Assembly (NCBI GenBank): GCA_003255025.1
Contig: QANY01013420.1
Coordinates: 681,645 to 745,644, forward strand
Source of the DNA: Datisca glomerata
Lineage: Eukaryota > Streptophyta > Magnoliopsida > Cucurbitales > Datiscaceae
Length of the DNA stretch: 64,000 nucleotides
Direction of reading: 5' to 3'
This document shows, piece by piece, positions 34,639-46,830 of the stretch; position 1 is the stretch's first letter; each line of letters opens with the position of its first letter. A program made the position numbers and the translations under genes. The notes beneath the pieces are model-generated. The model saw only the letters and a list, made by a program, of their open reading frames with translations, had not been told where the DNA came from and did no database searches.

Positions 34639-35460
34639 TTAACGAAGGAAATAACGAACAAAGATATTAAAAATTGACATGTCCCAAACGAGCATGCCAT
34701 AAATGTAAGTTTCTAAAAGAAAAGAAAATAGGAAAATAAAAAATAATAGAGGAGGTAAGACGGTAATAGGATCTGGTGGTTGAAGGGGAGGTGGATCGCC
34801 AAAATAGTATAGTCCATCCCGCTCATACCCCCTACCAAAAATCCTCTTCGTACGACAGTCCTGCAAAAAATAGCAGCCAACCAAGAAAATGATAGCACAA
34901 TCTAGCGCTTTAGCTAGGCGACTAACATTTAAAAGGTTCATAGAAAATTTTGGCAAATGAAAAACAGAGGTAAGAGTAATTCCAGGAGACATGTACAGTC
35001 CCTCTGCTGCTCACAATAGTCTGAGAACCTTTAGCAAACTATTCCAAACCATTGGCAGGTTCCAATGGCATAGAAAAAATTGATAACTCACCAGTCATAT
35101 GATCATTTGCTCCAGAATCCAAGATCCATGTAGGTGACTCAGTACGAATATGGAGAGCAGTGGGAGTACCTGAGGCAATGAAGATAGTAGGATCAGAGGC
35201 AAGAGTAATAGCAATAGTAGGAGTCTGCTGAGACATAAGGCGAGACACCTGGGCCTTTAAAGCTGCTAGTTGAGAGAGGAGATGACTCGGCCGAACTACT
35301 GGGGACAATATAAGTACTAGCTACCGTTGTCGATCTAGTGAGTATATTAATCTTCTTCTGGAATAAGCACGCAACTCCAGATGAAGCTTCCAACAAGTAT
35401 CCTTGATATGACCGTTGTTCTCACAATGAGGGCAAATTATCTCCCAGGTGGAGGACGAGA
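34639..35460 (-). pseudogene. Copia zinc knuckle, protease and pre-integrase, broken
   Basis: The zinc knuckle reads CENNGHIKDTCWKLH near 35375-35440. Protease lies at 35039-35308, with WILDSGANDHMTGE carrying the catalytic D-S-G. The downstream part of the domain (34639-34992) reads TLTSVFHLPKFSMNLLNVSRL and FLVGCYFLQDC, the usual segment before the pre-integrase zinc region. Stops separate the blocks. Confidence 0.85.
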
Positions 35461-35469
35461 ACCAGAGAA

Positions 35470-36062
35470 ACCACGAGTAGCAAGAACCATCTGATCATTA
35501 TTACTAGCAGCGGCGGGGATATGATTCAGGATCGAGATAAGACGACGACGCTCATCTCCATCAACCATGGCAAAAGTCTCAAACAAGGATGGCACGTGAG
35601 AGGAATTAAAGATTTGGGTACGAAGTGCCTAAAATTCAGGCTTGAGCCCCATCAGAAATGTATACACGTGTTGACGATCTAACCTCTTTACTGTTACATC
35701 AGCCATTGCTCCCAAATTCACTGACTGGTTCATATTGATCCATCTCATCCCACTGAACACGTAAATATCCAAAATATTGAGCGACATTCAATCCAAGTCT
35801 CTCCTGATTGGCACTAACAACCTCTTGATACAACTCAAAATATCGAGCCTCATTCCTCGAATGGGAATATATTATGGTCAAAGCACTCCACAAATCAGCA
35901 ACCGTCTCATGATATATAAACATATTAAAGACCAAAGACTCCATAGATCCAAACATACATCTCAATATCAAACAGTTATCAAGGGATACCGTCGAGAAGG
36001 AGGAGGAATGGTGGTTGTGGTAGAGATAGGTGGCAGACTAGGGTTAGGGTTAGAGTTTTTTA
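35470..36062 (-). pseudogene. Copia gag (UBN2 type), broken
   Basis: At 35699-35971 the frame reads MFIYHETVADLWSALTIIYS, ARYFELYQEV and VAQYFGYLRVQWDEMDQY, the pattern of plant Copia gag. The next part (35560-35690) reads FLMGLKPEF-like sequence in another frame. It starts just inside the primer site at 36064. Confidence 0.8.
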
Positions 36063-36078
36063 GGCTCTGATACCAACT

Positions 36079-36241
36079 TGAAAAATTAAAAGAGTTATTC
36101 TCAAAATAGATTGATGAAAGAGAGACAAACAATATTATCCAAAAAATATGGTACAAAACACAAGTAGTTTTACTCACAACAATGAGAAAAGACAAAATGC
36201 ACGTCAACAAGAGCAATGTAATATTGAAGATTTCCCTAACA
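36079..36241 (-). repeat. 5' LTR (163 bp) of the 33960-36241 Copia
   Basis: TG..CA ends, three bases from a perfect primer site. Only one LTR remains; no partner was found in the window. Confidence 0.8.
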
Positions 36242-36515
36242 TATTTAATACAATAGGTCAATTTAGTAATAGAGGGGAAGAAGATGAGACATATGAGGAA
36301 GGTCAAATAGACCCAGAATGGCATGTCAAGTTTGTAGCAAACCAGACCACTCTGCAGCAAAATATTGGTACATATTTGACAAAAGTCTTTAATAAGTCTC
36401 TCCACAATAGTTCTATTTTGGTCAAGGGTCATCGCAAGCCACACCATAGTCATTTCATCCAATTTTTAACCCTGAAGCATAGGTTGCAAATGCTTAGATA
36501 CAAATAAACACTTCT
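36242..36515. other. Short unexplained stretch between two oppositely oriented Copia fragments
   Basis: About 270 bp. Reading frames exist on both strands but neither product resembles a known family. Possibly the gag end of the plus-strand Copia that follows; not supported by motif. Confidence 0.4.
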
Positions 36516-39010
36516 TGGTATGCTCATACAGGTGCCACTAATCATGTTACATAAGACATTGGGAACCTAAGCTTAGCATTAGACTTCACAGGCTCAGAAA
36601 AACTTATAGTGGGAAATGGTAACACACTTTAATTCACTCATATTGGCTGAAATATATTTCCCACACTATTATATCGTTTAAAATTAAATTTTATACTAAG
36701 AGTCCCTACGATTAAAAAGAACCTAATTAGCATATCTAAATTAATTTATGATAATCCAGTTTGGTCAAGGATCTCATCACAAGGTCTAGGGGAGGCTTAG
36801 GGGAGGACTCTTTGAGTTGTATGTTCTAGAAAATAAGCTGGCTGCTCACCTAACCATCACCACTGTAAACTTGAACAATTCATTAGTTTCTTATTATCTA
36901 TATATTGTTAATGATATTTATGGCACAACCCCTTTCCCTTTGGCTTTTAGTAGTTCTGTAATATCTCTAAAAGTTAATGAAATCTCATGTTTTTGGCCCT
37001 AATGCTCCTTTTACAAATTCATCTAACTTTACTAACCTGTAGCACAAACGAATGGGACACCCCTCTTTCCCTTTAACTAAGTCTATCATGCATCAACTAA
37101 ATTTCAAATGTATAAAGCCTACCTTTGAAATCTGTCATGATTGTCAAATTGGTAAAAGTCGCGAACTACATGCATCACCTTCCAAAACTATCACTCATAA
37201 GCCTTTAGAACTAATTCACACTGACATATGGGGGCCAGCAGCCACTCTATACACTAGTTTTGAATATGACATATTGTTCATGGATGACTTCACTAGATTT
37301 ACTTGTCTTTACCCTTTAAAATTAAAGTCTGAAGCTTTCAAAACCTTTCTCTTCTTTAAAGTTGCAGTTTAAAAATAGTTTGGTTCTCAAATTATGTGTA
37401 TACAGTTAGACTGGGGGACGGGGGTGAGTACAAGGTTTTTAAACCTTTTCTAGACTCTCAAGGCATTCATTCAGACATTCCTGCCCCCATAATCAAAATA
37501 AGATAATAGAAAGAAAATATAGGCACTCACTTGACTCAGCCATCACCCTACTTAACCAAGCCGCCCTACCATTTTCCTACTGGCGATGTGGTGTCTCAAC
37601 AGCAACATATCTCATTAATAAATTACCTAGCTTCACCACTCAGCACATCTCTACCTATTAAAAGCTCTACAAGATTCCTCCTAACTACTATTTCCTCGAA
37701 ACATTTGGATGTGCATGTTTTTACTATCCCAAGCCTTATAACACTCATAAATTAGCCTTCTGGTATGCCTTATGTGTGTTCCTTAGGTATCCTTCTGTTC
37801 ATAAGACTTATTTATGTTTGCACCCATCTGGGAGGATCTATACTTCCATTGATGTAGTTTTCAATGAAGTACTCTTTCCTTTTTAACATGATTTTCTCCA
37901 AAATGACACAAAATATCACTATTCAATTATTTTTAATAATTTGCCTACTTGTGATATTCCAACTTTACCTTTTGTGGGTACATCAAGCTCCTCTTCCATG
38001 CCACATGCAACTCCACTAAGTACCTCACCCTCAAGCTTATCCTCAGGTAATGTAATTCATTATTCTTCAACGATTACAAATCCTATCACCACCATGTCAC
38101 CTGCACCAATCAATTCTACATCACCAAGCTCTCCTCATCACAACTCACTTACTCATATTCCACTTACACCCCCATATAACTCTCATCCCGTGATAACTAG
38201 GTCTAAGGTAGGAGTTTACAAACCTAAAGTGTATGCTCCTAGCCCTGCACAACCTATGGAACCCACTACTATCAAAGAAGCCCTTGTAATTTCTCACTGG
38301 AAACATGCCATGCAAGAAGAATACAACCTTACTCCTAAACAAAACGTGGTCTCTTATCGGCTATCATCCATCTATGAAACTTGTTGGGAATAAATCGGTT
38401 TGTAAAGTCAAACAAAACTAAATTGATCTTTTCAATGGTTTAAATCTAGGTTAGTTGCAAAGGGCTTTCATCAAACACTTGGTCAAGATTACACATAAAC
38501 TTTTCCCCTTGTTGTCTATCCTGTCATGATTAAGACTGTTCTTACTATTACCCTTACTTACAACTGGCCTGTGAGACAACTTGACCTGTCCAATGCTTTT
38601 TTACGTGGTTCCCTAATGGAGAAGGTGTTTATGTCCCAACCACCTGGGTTCATTGTCCCTTAGAAGCCACATCATGTCTGCCTCTTTACAAAGCCATTTA
38701 TGGCTTAAAGAAAACCTTAAGGGCCAGGTTTGAGAAACTCAAGACAACCACAATGCATAAAGGCTTTTAGTGTACCAAATCTGAAAACTCACTATTCATA
38801 CTTAAAAATGGTCCGTTAACTACCTATATGTGTTTGAATGAAGATGAAATTCTTATTACAATTAGTGACATGATCTATCCCAACTCTCTCACCAAATCAT
38901 TACACTCAAATTTTGCACTTAAAGACGTTAGGGACATCCATCACTTTTTAGGGATTGAGAGTATATGAGATTCTGGTTTTCATCTGAAATAAAATTGCCT
39001 AAGCTTGCCA
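36516..39010 (+). mobile_element. Copia fragment, protease to RT
   Basis: Protease: WYAHTGATNHVT at 36516-36551 (active triad H-T-G in place of D-T-G), IGNLSL and VGNGNTL. Pre-integrase and integrase: MGHPSFPLTKSIM, CHDCQIGKS, LIHTDIWGPA and FMDDFTRFTCLYPLK (37052-37370). A serine/proline-rich linker spans 37940-38230. RT: ARLVAKGFHQ-type and PVRQLDLSNAFLRG (38440-38620), IYGLKKTLRARFEKL (38690), then LKDVRDIHHFLGIE near 38920. The catalytic DD box is degraded. RNase H and both LTRs are missing. Many stops. Confidence 0.8.
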
Positions 39011-39157
39011 TTTCAAGAAAAAGTTATGGACATAGGGAGAGAAAGAACTTCCAAGCCACTGCCTAAGTCATAAAGGATATCATCTGTAAAATGAAATCTA
39101 ATTTCAGATTACTTCTAGATTGCTTGTCCGAAGTCATAAAAATTATTAGTAAAGTCA

Positions 39158-39388
39158 TGTTAAAGTAGATTAGCACGTGTTTTAAGTATATTTGGTGTTA
39201 GAAAATATAAGGCATAGTTAGTTCTTCTCTTATAAGTAGTATAGATATATCAGTGTATTGTACTGTCATGCTTAATGAGAAAATAGACTACTTTCGCTCG
39301 TCCTTCTTCTTATTCTATCTTTCTTTCCTTCTTACATCTCTCTTGATCAATTTTGATCTATCTTTCTTACTCATCTTTAACTTCTTCA
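39158..39388 (+). repeat. 5' LTR (231 bp)
   Basis: TGTTAAAGTAGATTAGC to AACTTCTTCA. Matches 43537-43772 throughout. Directly followed by the primer site. Confidence 0.92.
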
Positions 39389-39559
39389 TGGTATCAGAAC
39401 ATCATAGACAAATATCTTAGAAATGGCTGCAACTTAATGAAACTATTCCTCTCGTGAAAACTCTAAATCCTCTTCTATTTCTCTTAGCACAGAACCTCCA
39501 TCACATTTTCCCATTTTATTTATTTCTAACATCTACAATCTGACTTTTATCAGACTTAA

Positions 39560-40300
39560 TTCAACTAGCTTTGTCCTATGAAAATACCAAGCATCTATCC
39601 TTAAAGCCCATTCTACCTTCGAGTATATAAATGGCTCAACAATATGTCCTTTTAAATTTCTTAGCAATGACAGATGTGAACCTACATCAGAAACAAATCC
39701 AAAGTTTGAACAATGAATTGCTCAAAATCAGGTCCTTATGACACTGATCAATGCCACATTATTACCAATGGTATTGTCCTATGTAGTAAGCTGTAAAACC
39801 TCAAAAGAAGTCTGGGAATCCTTTGAAAGAAGATTCTCCTCCATTTCAAGAACCAATATTCTTCAATTAAAGTCAAATATTCAATCCATCTCCGAGAAAG
39901 CCACAGAAAACATTAACTCCTACATTCATAGAATAAAGGAGTTGAAACATAAACTTTCTGCAGTATCTATCAACATGGAAGATTAAGATGTGTTGATCTG
40001 TACAATTAATGGTCTCTCTAGTGTGTACAAGACCATGAGGACCTCAATTCATACTAGAGCTGAGCCTTTACCATTGGAAGAACTTTATGTTTTACTCAAA
40101 TTAGAAGAACAATTCTTGGAGTCTCAATAAAAACACCAAGAAAGTCTCTTTCAACCCACTACTATTCTAGCATCGTACACCCCAAACTCTAACAAAGGTA
40201 ATAGTAGAGGTACATGTTTTAGAAGTTTCAGAGGTGGTAGGTCCTATCCTGACAGATTCAATTCAAAGAATGGAACGAATGTAGGATTTTAATCACTCAC
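39560..40300 (+). pseudogene. Copia gag (UBN2 type), broken
   Basis: The segment 39738-39986 reads SYVVSCKTSKEVWESFERRF, RTNILQLKSNIQSI and YIHRIKELKHKLSAV, followed after a stop by INGLSSVYKTMRTSI and PLPLEELYVLLKLEEQ. This is the standard plant Copia gag pattern. No CCHC knuckle was found downstream. Confidence 0.85.
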
Positions 40301-40529
40301 CATTGCCTTTAGTCTTGGGAGCTCCAATATTAGAGAATATAATATTTTAATAAGGGAGGAGTTAACTTTCTCTCTGATATGCATGGTAACTCTCAAAACA
40401 CCAAAGTTTACTGTCCAATCAAGATAGGGCACAGTGCAACTGGCTGCTACCATCTTCTCTTTTCAAGGCAAGAACCCTCCTTCCAATCTCACAGCAATGA
40501 CATCCATGATGTCATAGCTAACAGACTCA

Positions 40530-42160
40530 CAAATATGGCTCACAGACACAGACTGTAACACCCATCTCACTCCTGAACAACATAAACTTTTCTCCTCCTT
40601 TAAATATAATTGTGAGGACAATGTTGTTGGAAATGAACAATCTTTGCCTATAACTCACATAGGTTCAAGCTTACTCTCTAGTTCCTTTCATTATTTTCTT
40701 TTATCTCAAGTTCATTATGTTCCTCAAATATCTTTAAATCTATTGCATGTCCATCAATTATGCTTGGATAACAATTGCATTTTCATCTTTGATGTACCTT
40801 TCTTCTTAATTTAGGATAAAGCCTCAGGCTAAATTATACGAAAGGGACCTAGTGTGAATGCATTATATCCAATCGTCTCATCTTATCTAGACCAGTACCA
40901 TCATCCTTCTCTACACCAATAGCTTTTCTTGGCATAAAAGTTTGACTCTACATGACATGCTAGGCTTGGACACCCTTCCAATGCAGTGTTTTTAAATAAA
41001 GCACACATACCTTGTACTCTTAATTTATTTCTGATTCTGAATCGTGTATGTGTAAAAGTTACCTATATAGTAAAATGACAAAACTATCATTTTCTTTGTC
41101 TTAGTTTGTCTCTAATTCTTCTCTTGAACTCATTCATAGTGATGTGTCGGGTCCCTCCCCTACAACATCTTTAAATGGTCATAAATACTATATTATCTTT
41201 GAAGATGATATGTTAATGTACTCCTGGTTTTTCCTTTAACTCAGAAATCAGAAGTGTTTCCTATTTTTCAAATATTCAAACCATTTGTAAGGAACCTATT
41301 CTCTACAAAAATAAAGACTATTAGAATAGATGGGGGTGGTGAATACACTAGTTTAGAATGTGAAGCCTATTTGCAAAACTGTGGCATATACACCACAAAT
41401 CTTGCCCTTACACTCCACAATAGAATGGAGTAGCAGAAAGGAAACATGGACACTTAGTAGAGACAACACGTACCTTGCTTCACACTACTTCTCTTCCTCT
41501 AGAATGTTAGAATTATTCTTTTGCCACTATTGTTTTCCTAATCAATAGAAAGCCTGGTCCAACAATTCAATATCTTTCACTTTTTGAAAAAATATTTAGC
41601 AAAACACCTGATTATAACCATCTTAAGACTTTTAGGTGTGTCCGCTATCCCTGCTTAAAGTCATTCAACAAAAACAGGTTCAAGCCAAAACTGCATAGTG
41701 TGTGTTCTTAGGATATGCACTTGAGCATATAGGGTATTCGTGCTATGATATATCTACTAGAAAATGCTTTACCTCTAGACGTAAATTTTTTTATGATGAT
41801 TTCTTCCTATATGCACATCATGCCTTGAAAGCTACTGGTGAGTCACATATCTATGCATATACATCTAGTCAATCATCCTATAATTCATTACTTCCCTTTC
41901 TTAATGTCCATATAAACACTCTAAGTCATTTACTTGATATTATGTCTGCACACACTCATAATACAATTACTGATCTATCTCAAATAGAAACTATACCACA
42001 CAACAATAATCTCACTAATATGCATATTGATGTAAGTCATTTTCCATATATCTCCCCAGCCTTGACTATTGATCTACCTATACAATCAAATCAAAGTGCT
42101 AGGCCTACTATAGTATTTAGTAATACTCACCCATAAACCTATCATCCTATGCAAACCAGG
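40530..42160 (+). pseudogene. Copia protease and integrase, broken
   Basis: Protease remnant TDTDCNTHLTPEQ at about 40543 (D-T-D where D-T-G/S-G is expected). Pre-integrase WHARLGHPSNAVF near 40950. Integrase LELIHSDVSGPSPT (first D, 41127), IRIDGGGEYTSL (second D, 41320) and a degraded PQ.NGVAERKH region near 41400. The C-terminal part (41702-41830) reads FLGYALEHIGYSCYDI and RKCFTSRRKFFYDDFF. Frames are broken repeatedly. Confidence 0.82.
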
Positions 42161-42289
42161 TCTAAATTTAGTATATAAAAAAGGGCTTTCTAGTCTCTCA
42201 TTCCTCATATATGCTTGAACCTACTACTTTTTCGACTGCATCAAAAAGTCCATAGTGGACTAAAGCCATGAAAGTGGAGTATACTGCCC

Positions 42290-43530
42290 TTGATGACTCA
42301 GCAAAAATCTAGTTCCCTTGCCATCTAACAAAAATCTAGTAGGGAGTAAGTGGGTGTACAAACTTAAGTACAACCCTAATGGGACAATAGCAAGGCACAA
42401 GGCTAGGCTAGTAACCAAGGGTTTTCATCAATAACCAGGACTTGATTATGGAGTAACCCTTAGTCCAGCTGTGAAGAAACCTACGACAAGAACAATGTTT
42501 TCTTTAGCTACACATTATGGTTGGCCTCTAAGGCACTTGGATTTAAAAAATATATTAAGGCCACATCTGATTCTGTCACTTAGCTTCTCATGTATGTTGA
42601 TGACATAATTATAAATAGCACCAATTCTACTTATATTGATCAATTGGTGCAAACCTTTTAGCCAAGAATTTGAAATGGTTGACCTTGGATCTCTTAGGCC
42701 TTGAGATCAAGACCACTTATGCTGGTATCTCTGTAAACAAACAAATATATGCTAAGGACCTATTGTTGAAGGTTGGCATGTTAGAGGCTAAGTCATGTCA
42801 ATCTCCATACTCCACTAAATCACCTTTCTATAGTCATGTTGGCTCACCTATCTCAGATGTCACTTTGTATAGAAGCATTGTGGGATCAGTTCAGTATCTT
42901 ACATTTACAAGAACTGACATGAGTTTTATTGTAAACAGAGTATGTCGATTCATGCATGCACCCATTAATCCTCACTTTGCTATTGTTAAGAGGATCTTAA
43001 GTTAGATAGTGGGAATAATTGATTATGGGGTATGTTTCAGACCCGACTCACTACACCTACAGGCTTTTAGGGATGCAGATTTGGCTAGAGATCCCTCAGA
43101 CAGAAGGTCTTCCGGTAGTTATGTCATCTTTCTATGCTCAAATCTTGTTCCATGGAGTGTAAAGAAATAGGTCATTGTTGCTAGATCATCTACAGAGGCT
43201 GAGTATAAAGCTTTGACCAATACTACAGCTGGACTATACTGGATTAGATAGATTCTATGTGATCTGCATGTTTATCAGACATAAGCCCCACATTGTGGTG
43301 TGACAACACTTCTACCATAGCTCTAGCCTCTAACCCTGTATTCCATGCTCACACAAATATGTGGAGATTGACTTTCACTTTGTTAGAGAATGAGTTGTAA
43401 AGAAAGATCTTGTTGTCAAACATGTTTCATGTAACCTACAACTTGCAGAGTTGTTTATAAAGCCTCTTTATACACCTCAATTTAGTTTCCTTAGAGGCAA
43501 ACTTATGCTCGTTTCTATCATAAGTTTGAG
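42290..43530 (+). pseudogene. Copia RT with internal deletion, and RNase H
   Basis: RT starts near 42330 (LVGSKWVYKLKYNPNGTI), continues to LATHYGWPLRHLDLK at 42505-42550, then jumps directly to MYVDD at about 42590; roughly 150-200 bp between the LD..NAFL region and the catalytic YVDD box are gone. Afterwards LGLEIKTTYAGISVNKQIYA and YRSIVGSVQYLTFTRTDMSF are clear. RNase H: FRDADLARDPSDRRSSGSY and STEAEYKALTNTTA near 43070-43220. Confidence 0.85.
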
Positions 43531-43536
43531 AGGGGA

Positions 43537-43772
43537 TGTTAAAGTAGATTATCAAGTGTTGTAAGAATATTTGATGTTAGACAGTTATAAGGCATAGTTC
43601 GCTATTCTCTTTAAGTAGTATAAATATATCAATGTGTTGTATTGTCAAGCTTAATAAGAAACTCGGTTACTTTATCTCTTTTCCTTCTTCTTCTTCTTAT
43701 ATCTTTCTTTCCTTCTTGCATCTCTCTTGATCGGTCTTGATCATTCTTTCTAACTCATGTTAAACTTCTTCA
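43537..43772 (+). repeat. 3' LTR (236 bp)
   Basis: Direct copy of 39158-39388 preceded by GAGAGGGGA and followed by the AGTCA duplication. Confidence 0.92.
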
Positions 43773-43777
43773 AGTCA

Positions 43778-44171
43778 TAGTAGCCAACCCCTAAAAATGA
43801 CAAAGAAGAACATTGACCTAAATAAAACAAAAATAGATTACAAAACCTAGAATTCACTGGTGCTTAGACTCTGAATCCATTGTTGCATGCACACAAATTA
43901 CAACATATGAGCTTTTAAACATTGTTGCATCCCATCTTTTAGAATCCACAGTGAAAAGAATTGCAGTATTAATACTAAAAGATAGTACTTTCCTTCATAG
44001 ATAAATGAATAATTAATAAAGACATTATTTCCTTCATTCATAAAGACATCCATCACACAGAAGTAAAACACACCCATAAAAAGTCAATAAAAATATTTAT
44101 GAATTGACAAAAGTTAAGGTGATACGGCAAGAAAATTAGAAATTTATAACTGTAGAATTGTCTATTGATTG
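43778..44171. other. Intergenic stretch, nothing recognised
   Basis: About 390 bp of AT-rich sequence between the Copia element and the hAT element; no coding frame or repeat identified. Confidence 0.6.
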
Positions 44172-44672
44172 GTTGTAACCATAGTTAGTTAATTCGGGGA
44201 CGGAAAAAATACGGAGTATTATTCGGCATGTATAATTCGGGAATTTAACGGTCAAGCATTCGGCTAAAATTTGGTATTAATACATGATACGTAAAAATTC
44301 AGATACGGGTTTTAAACGAGTATCATACGTTTTCTTTTCAAAAATTTGGTACTAAAAATACGGCTTTAAAATTTATAAATAAATATTAATATAACAATAT
44401 ATTATGAATATGACAAAAAATATCATTCTACAAATTACTTAAACATTTTCATAAACCAAAATATATTGATCAATTAATAGTATTCTATTCATATAAAATA
44501 TAGTCATTAATCCAAAATATTCAATCCATAAAAACCTAATTGAATTAATAAAAACTATCAAATAATGGGATCGTCGAGTGGTAAAGTTTCATTAAAACAA
44601 GATTCGTTTGGGGTACGAAACAACTCAGACCAGTTGTACAAGCTCATGTCATCTAAAGCAAATGGTTCTTGT

Positions 44673-46003
44673 TCAAAAAAAACATTTTGGTTCTTCTTTA
44701 AATCCTTCTTCAAATCCTTCTTCAGCAAATGGATTGATATTAGAAAGATCAATAGGCGTCATATCCAGCACTTCATGATCCTTATACATTGTCATTATCA
44801 AAGAGTTCATTCTCACGTACACCAAATCATCCAACATTGTCGGTGCCAATCTATTTCTCTTTTTCGTTTGGGCTGCTTCCCATGCACTCCAATTTCTTTC
44901 ATAAGTTGACGAGGTATACGGTTGACTCAAAATTCTAATTGCAATACAGGGTATATTGAACCATTAAGCTGCCACCAAACACCTATAAATACAACTATTT
45001 ACATTAGGAATGAAATCAACATAAAACATATGAAAATCTAATTCAAAACGAAGAAACACTTACAAGGATGACTAGTGTTTATCATAGCAGTGGCTGTACA
45101 ATTGAATAAGGGCAGAACTTTAAACGATATTTAACTAATTCAGTTACCAGCTGATCTCTTTCATCTAAAGAACCCAACTGTTGAACAAGATATTCAACCC
45201 CTTCTTTAATGCCAATGTTGTCTTCTTTCTACTTCTCACTAACCATATAAGCTGGATTACGAAGTGCAGCAATAACATGTACCTTATGGAGAATGTTATA
45301 AAGATACTCACCAGTCAATCTCTCTTGTGAAAATTCAAACGATCTCAAAAAAATAGCACCTAACAGTGAGCTAGCGATAACATTAACCCATGACCACCTT
45401 CTTATGTCTGTCCAAGAATCTAACATAATAGTACAACCCGTACTAGTCCATGATTATTTTACACATGCAACATAAGTCTCAACATATGTTCTTGGCTCAG
45501 GTACTAACTTAGTACGAAGTGTTGGATAACTAAGGTACAATATAATCACAACCAAAATCACCTAAAGCTTTACTACATGTCAAGAAATGACTTGGACTGA
45601 ATAACATTAAATGCTATGTTGTTCATGATGAAAAACTGAGCAATTTTTTTGTCAACATTGCTCCTCTCTTTCTTAGCAGAGAATTTTGAGATTGTGCTTT
45701 GAGTCTGATTAGATAGACCTAAAGAGCAAGCATTCGATCCTTCATTACTTTCATTAACCGAATCATTTTTTCTTTTTTTTACTAGAACTAGAACTTGAAT
45801 CTCTAATTAAAAAATACGCTTCAGCTTGAACCTCCTCCGGTGCTTTTCTACATATATCAATATCACGACCACTAATTCCAGATAAATGAGACTTTACTCT
45901 AGAAATCCCTCCAATAAAATCTCTCTCACAAAATTTGCACTAGAAATGATTATTTGTCTACTCAGCGTAATCCCAAAACTTATCTTTTTTCCTCACCATG
46001 ATA
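44673..46003 (-). pseudogene. hAT transposase (BED finger, DUF659-like, C-terminal dimerisation), broken
   Basis: Read on the minus strand: MVRKKDKFWDYAE then CKFCERDFIGGISRVKSHL at about 45880-46003 is a BED zinc finger (C..C..H). A Ser/Lys-rich linker follows (SSSSSKKKRK, 45770). MLDSWTDIRRWSWVNVIAS and GEYLYNIL (45229-45426) match the DUF659-type catalytic-region segment. YLVQQLGSLDERDQLVTEL lies near 45130-45190, and SSTYERNWSAWEAAQTKKRN (44850-44915) is the hAT C-terminal dimerisation motif. The middle of the catalytic region is missing and stops are present, so it cannot make a transposase. Confidence 0.85.
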
Positions 46004-46439
46004 ATCAAAATTCAGAAAATCTGAAATAGAATCAATAAACCTATAAACATGACATAATTTGAATTGACAGAAACTCTGAGAAGTCCAACTCCAACCAGAA
46101 CAGAATTAATCAAGTCCAATTTAAGTCCAATTCAGTCCAAATCAATTTAATTTTCTACAATCCAATTCAATTCAGAGAAGTCATGAGAAGCACAAAATTT
46201 TCTACAATCAACCAGAACAAAATTTACCTATTAACTGATTCAACCAGAACAAAATGCATTTATCAACTAATGGAATTCAATTAAAACAGTATCGGCTTTT
46301 ACAGTTTTTTTCAACGAATTCACCCAGTAATTCTACTCTGTTTCTTCAACAAAAACCTTCATAACCCTTTGCATGCTGTAGGCCATAGTGAAGAAGAAGA
46401 CCCGAGGGACAGGGAAGGGGGTTTCAATTCCAAATTCTA

Positions 46440-46830
46440 AGAAAACAATCAAAATTCAGACTTTGGTTCAGAATTCAAAAACAGTGCCGAGCAAGCAGAA
46501 TGTGAAAACAATCAAAATTCAGACGACCTAGGGCTCGAAGAATTAAACCTCAAATCAAACATAAAATAAAAAATAAAAAATTTGAAGTGAAGGAGACCAG
46601 AGAATTAAACTTGTAAATTAACGAGAATCTTCGAGCCCTAGGTCGTCTAAGAGGGAGAAGCTCCGTCGAAGTCCAGCGACTCCAGCCCTGGAATGGAAGA
46701 AGCAGGATGCAGGAGCAGAGCAGCGCCGAGCAAGAAGCAGGACGCAGAGCAGCACCGAGCAAGCAGCAGAACGCAGAGCAGGACGTTTCGCGAAGGAGCA
46801 GAGCAGCAGTGCAGCATCGAGCAGGAGAAT
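46440..46830. repeat. Local direct, inverted and tandem repeats in the 5' part of the hAT element
   Basis: A perfect 21-bp direct repeat lies at 46441-46461 and 46504-46524. A perfect 20-bp inverted repeat, GACGACCTAGGGCTCGAAGA at 46522-46541 and its complement at 46628-46647, encloses an 86-bp loop. Next to it, GC-rich AGCAGGACGCAGAGCAGCACC-like units of about 35 bp repeat imperfectly (46695-46825). Confidence 0.85.

Larger units (their letters stand above)
33960..36241 (-). mobile_element. Copia element, 5' half (LTR to integrase), 3' half missing
   Basis: On the minus strand: LTR 36079-36241 (163 bp, TGTTAGGGAAATC...TTTTTCA), a perfect primer site TGGTATCAGAGC (36064-36075), gag (36060-35440), zinc knuckle, protease, pre-integrase and integrase to about 33975, where it breaks off within the C-terminal integrase part (PRVFGGVCFVQ). 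RT, RNase H and the 3' LTR are absent. Frames are broken between most domains. Confidence 0.88.
39158..43772 (+). mobile_element. Copia retrotransposon with short LTRs and AGTCA target duplication
   Basis: LTRs 39158-39388 and 43537-43772, primer site TGGTATCAGAAC at 39389-39400, polypurine tract GAGAGGGGA before the 3' LTR, and identical AGTCA at 39153-39157 and 43773-43777. Domains run gag, protease, integrase, RT, RNase H on the plus strand. The RT centre is deleted. It resembles the minus-strand element at 57208 in gag and in the SLRGDV end of RNase H. Confidence 0.93.

Noticed and set aside
36148..36507. 119-codon plus-strand frame between two Copia fragments
   Set aside because: It begins inside the minus-strand LTR and matches no family I recognise; more likely chance.
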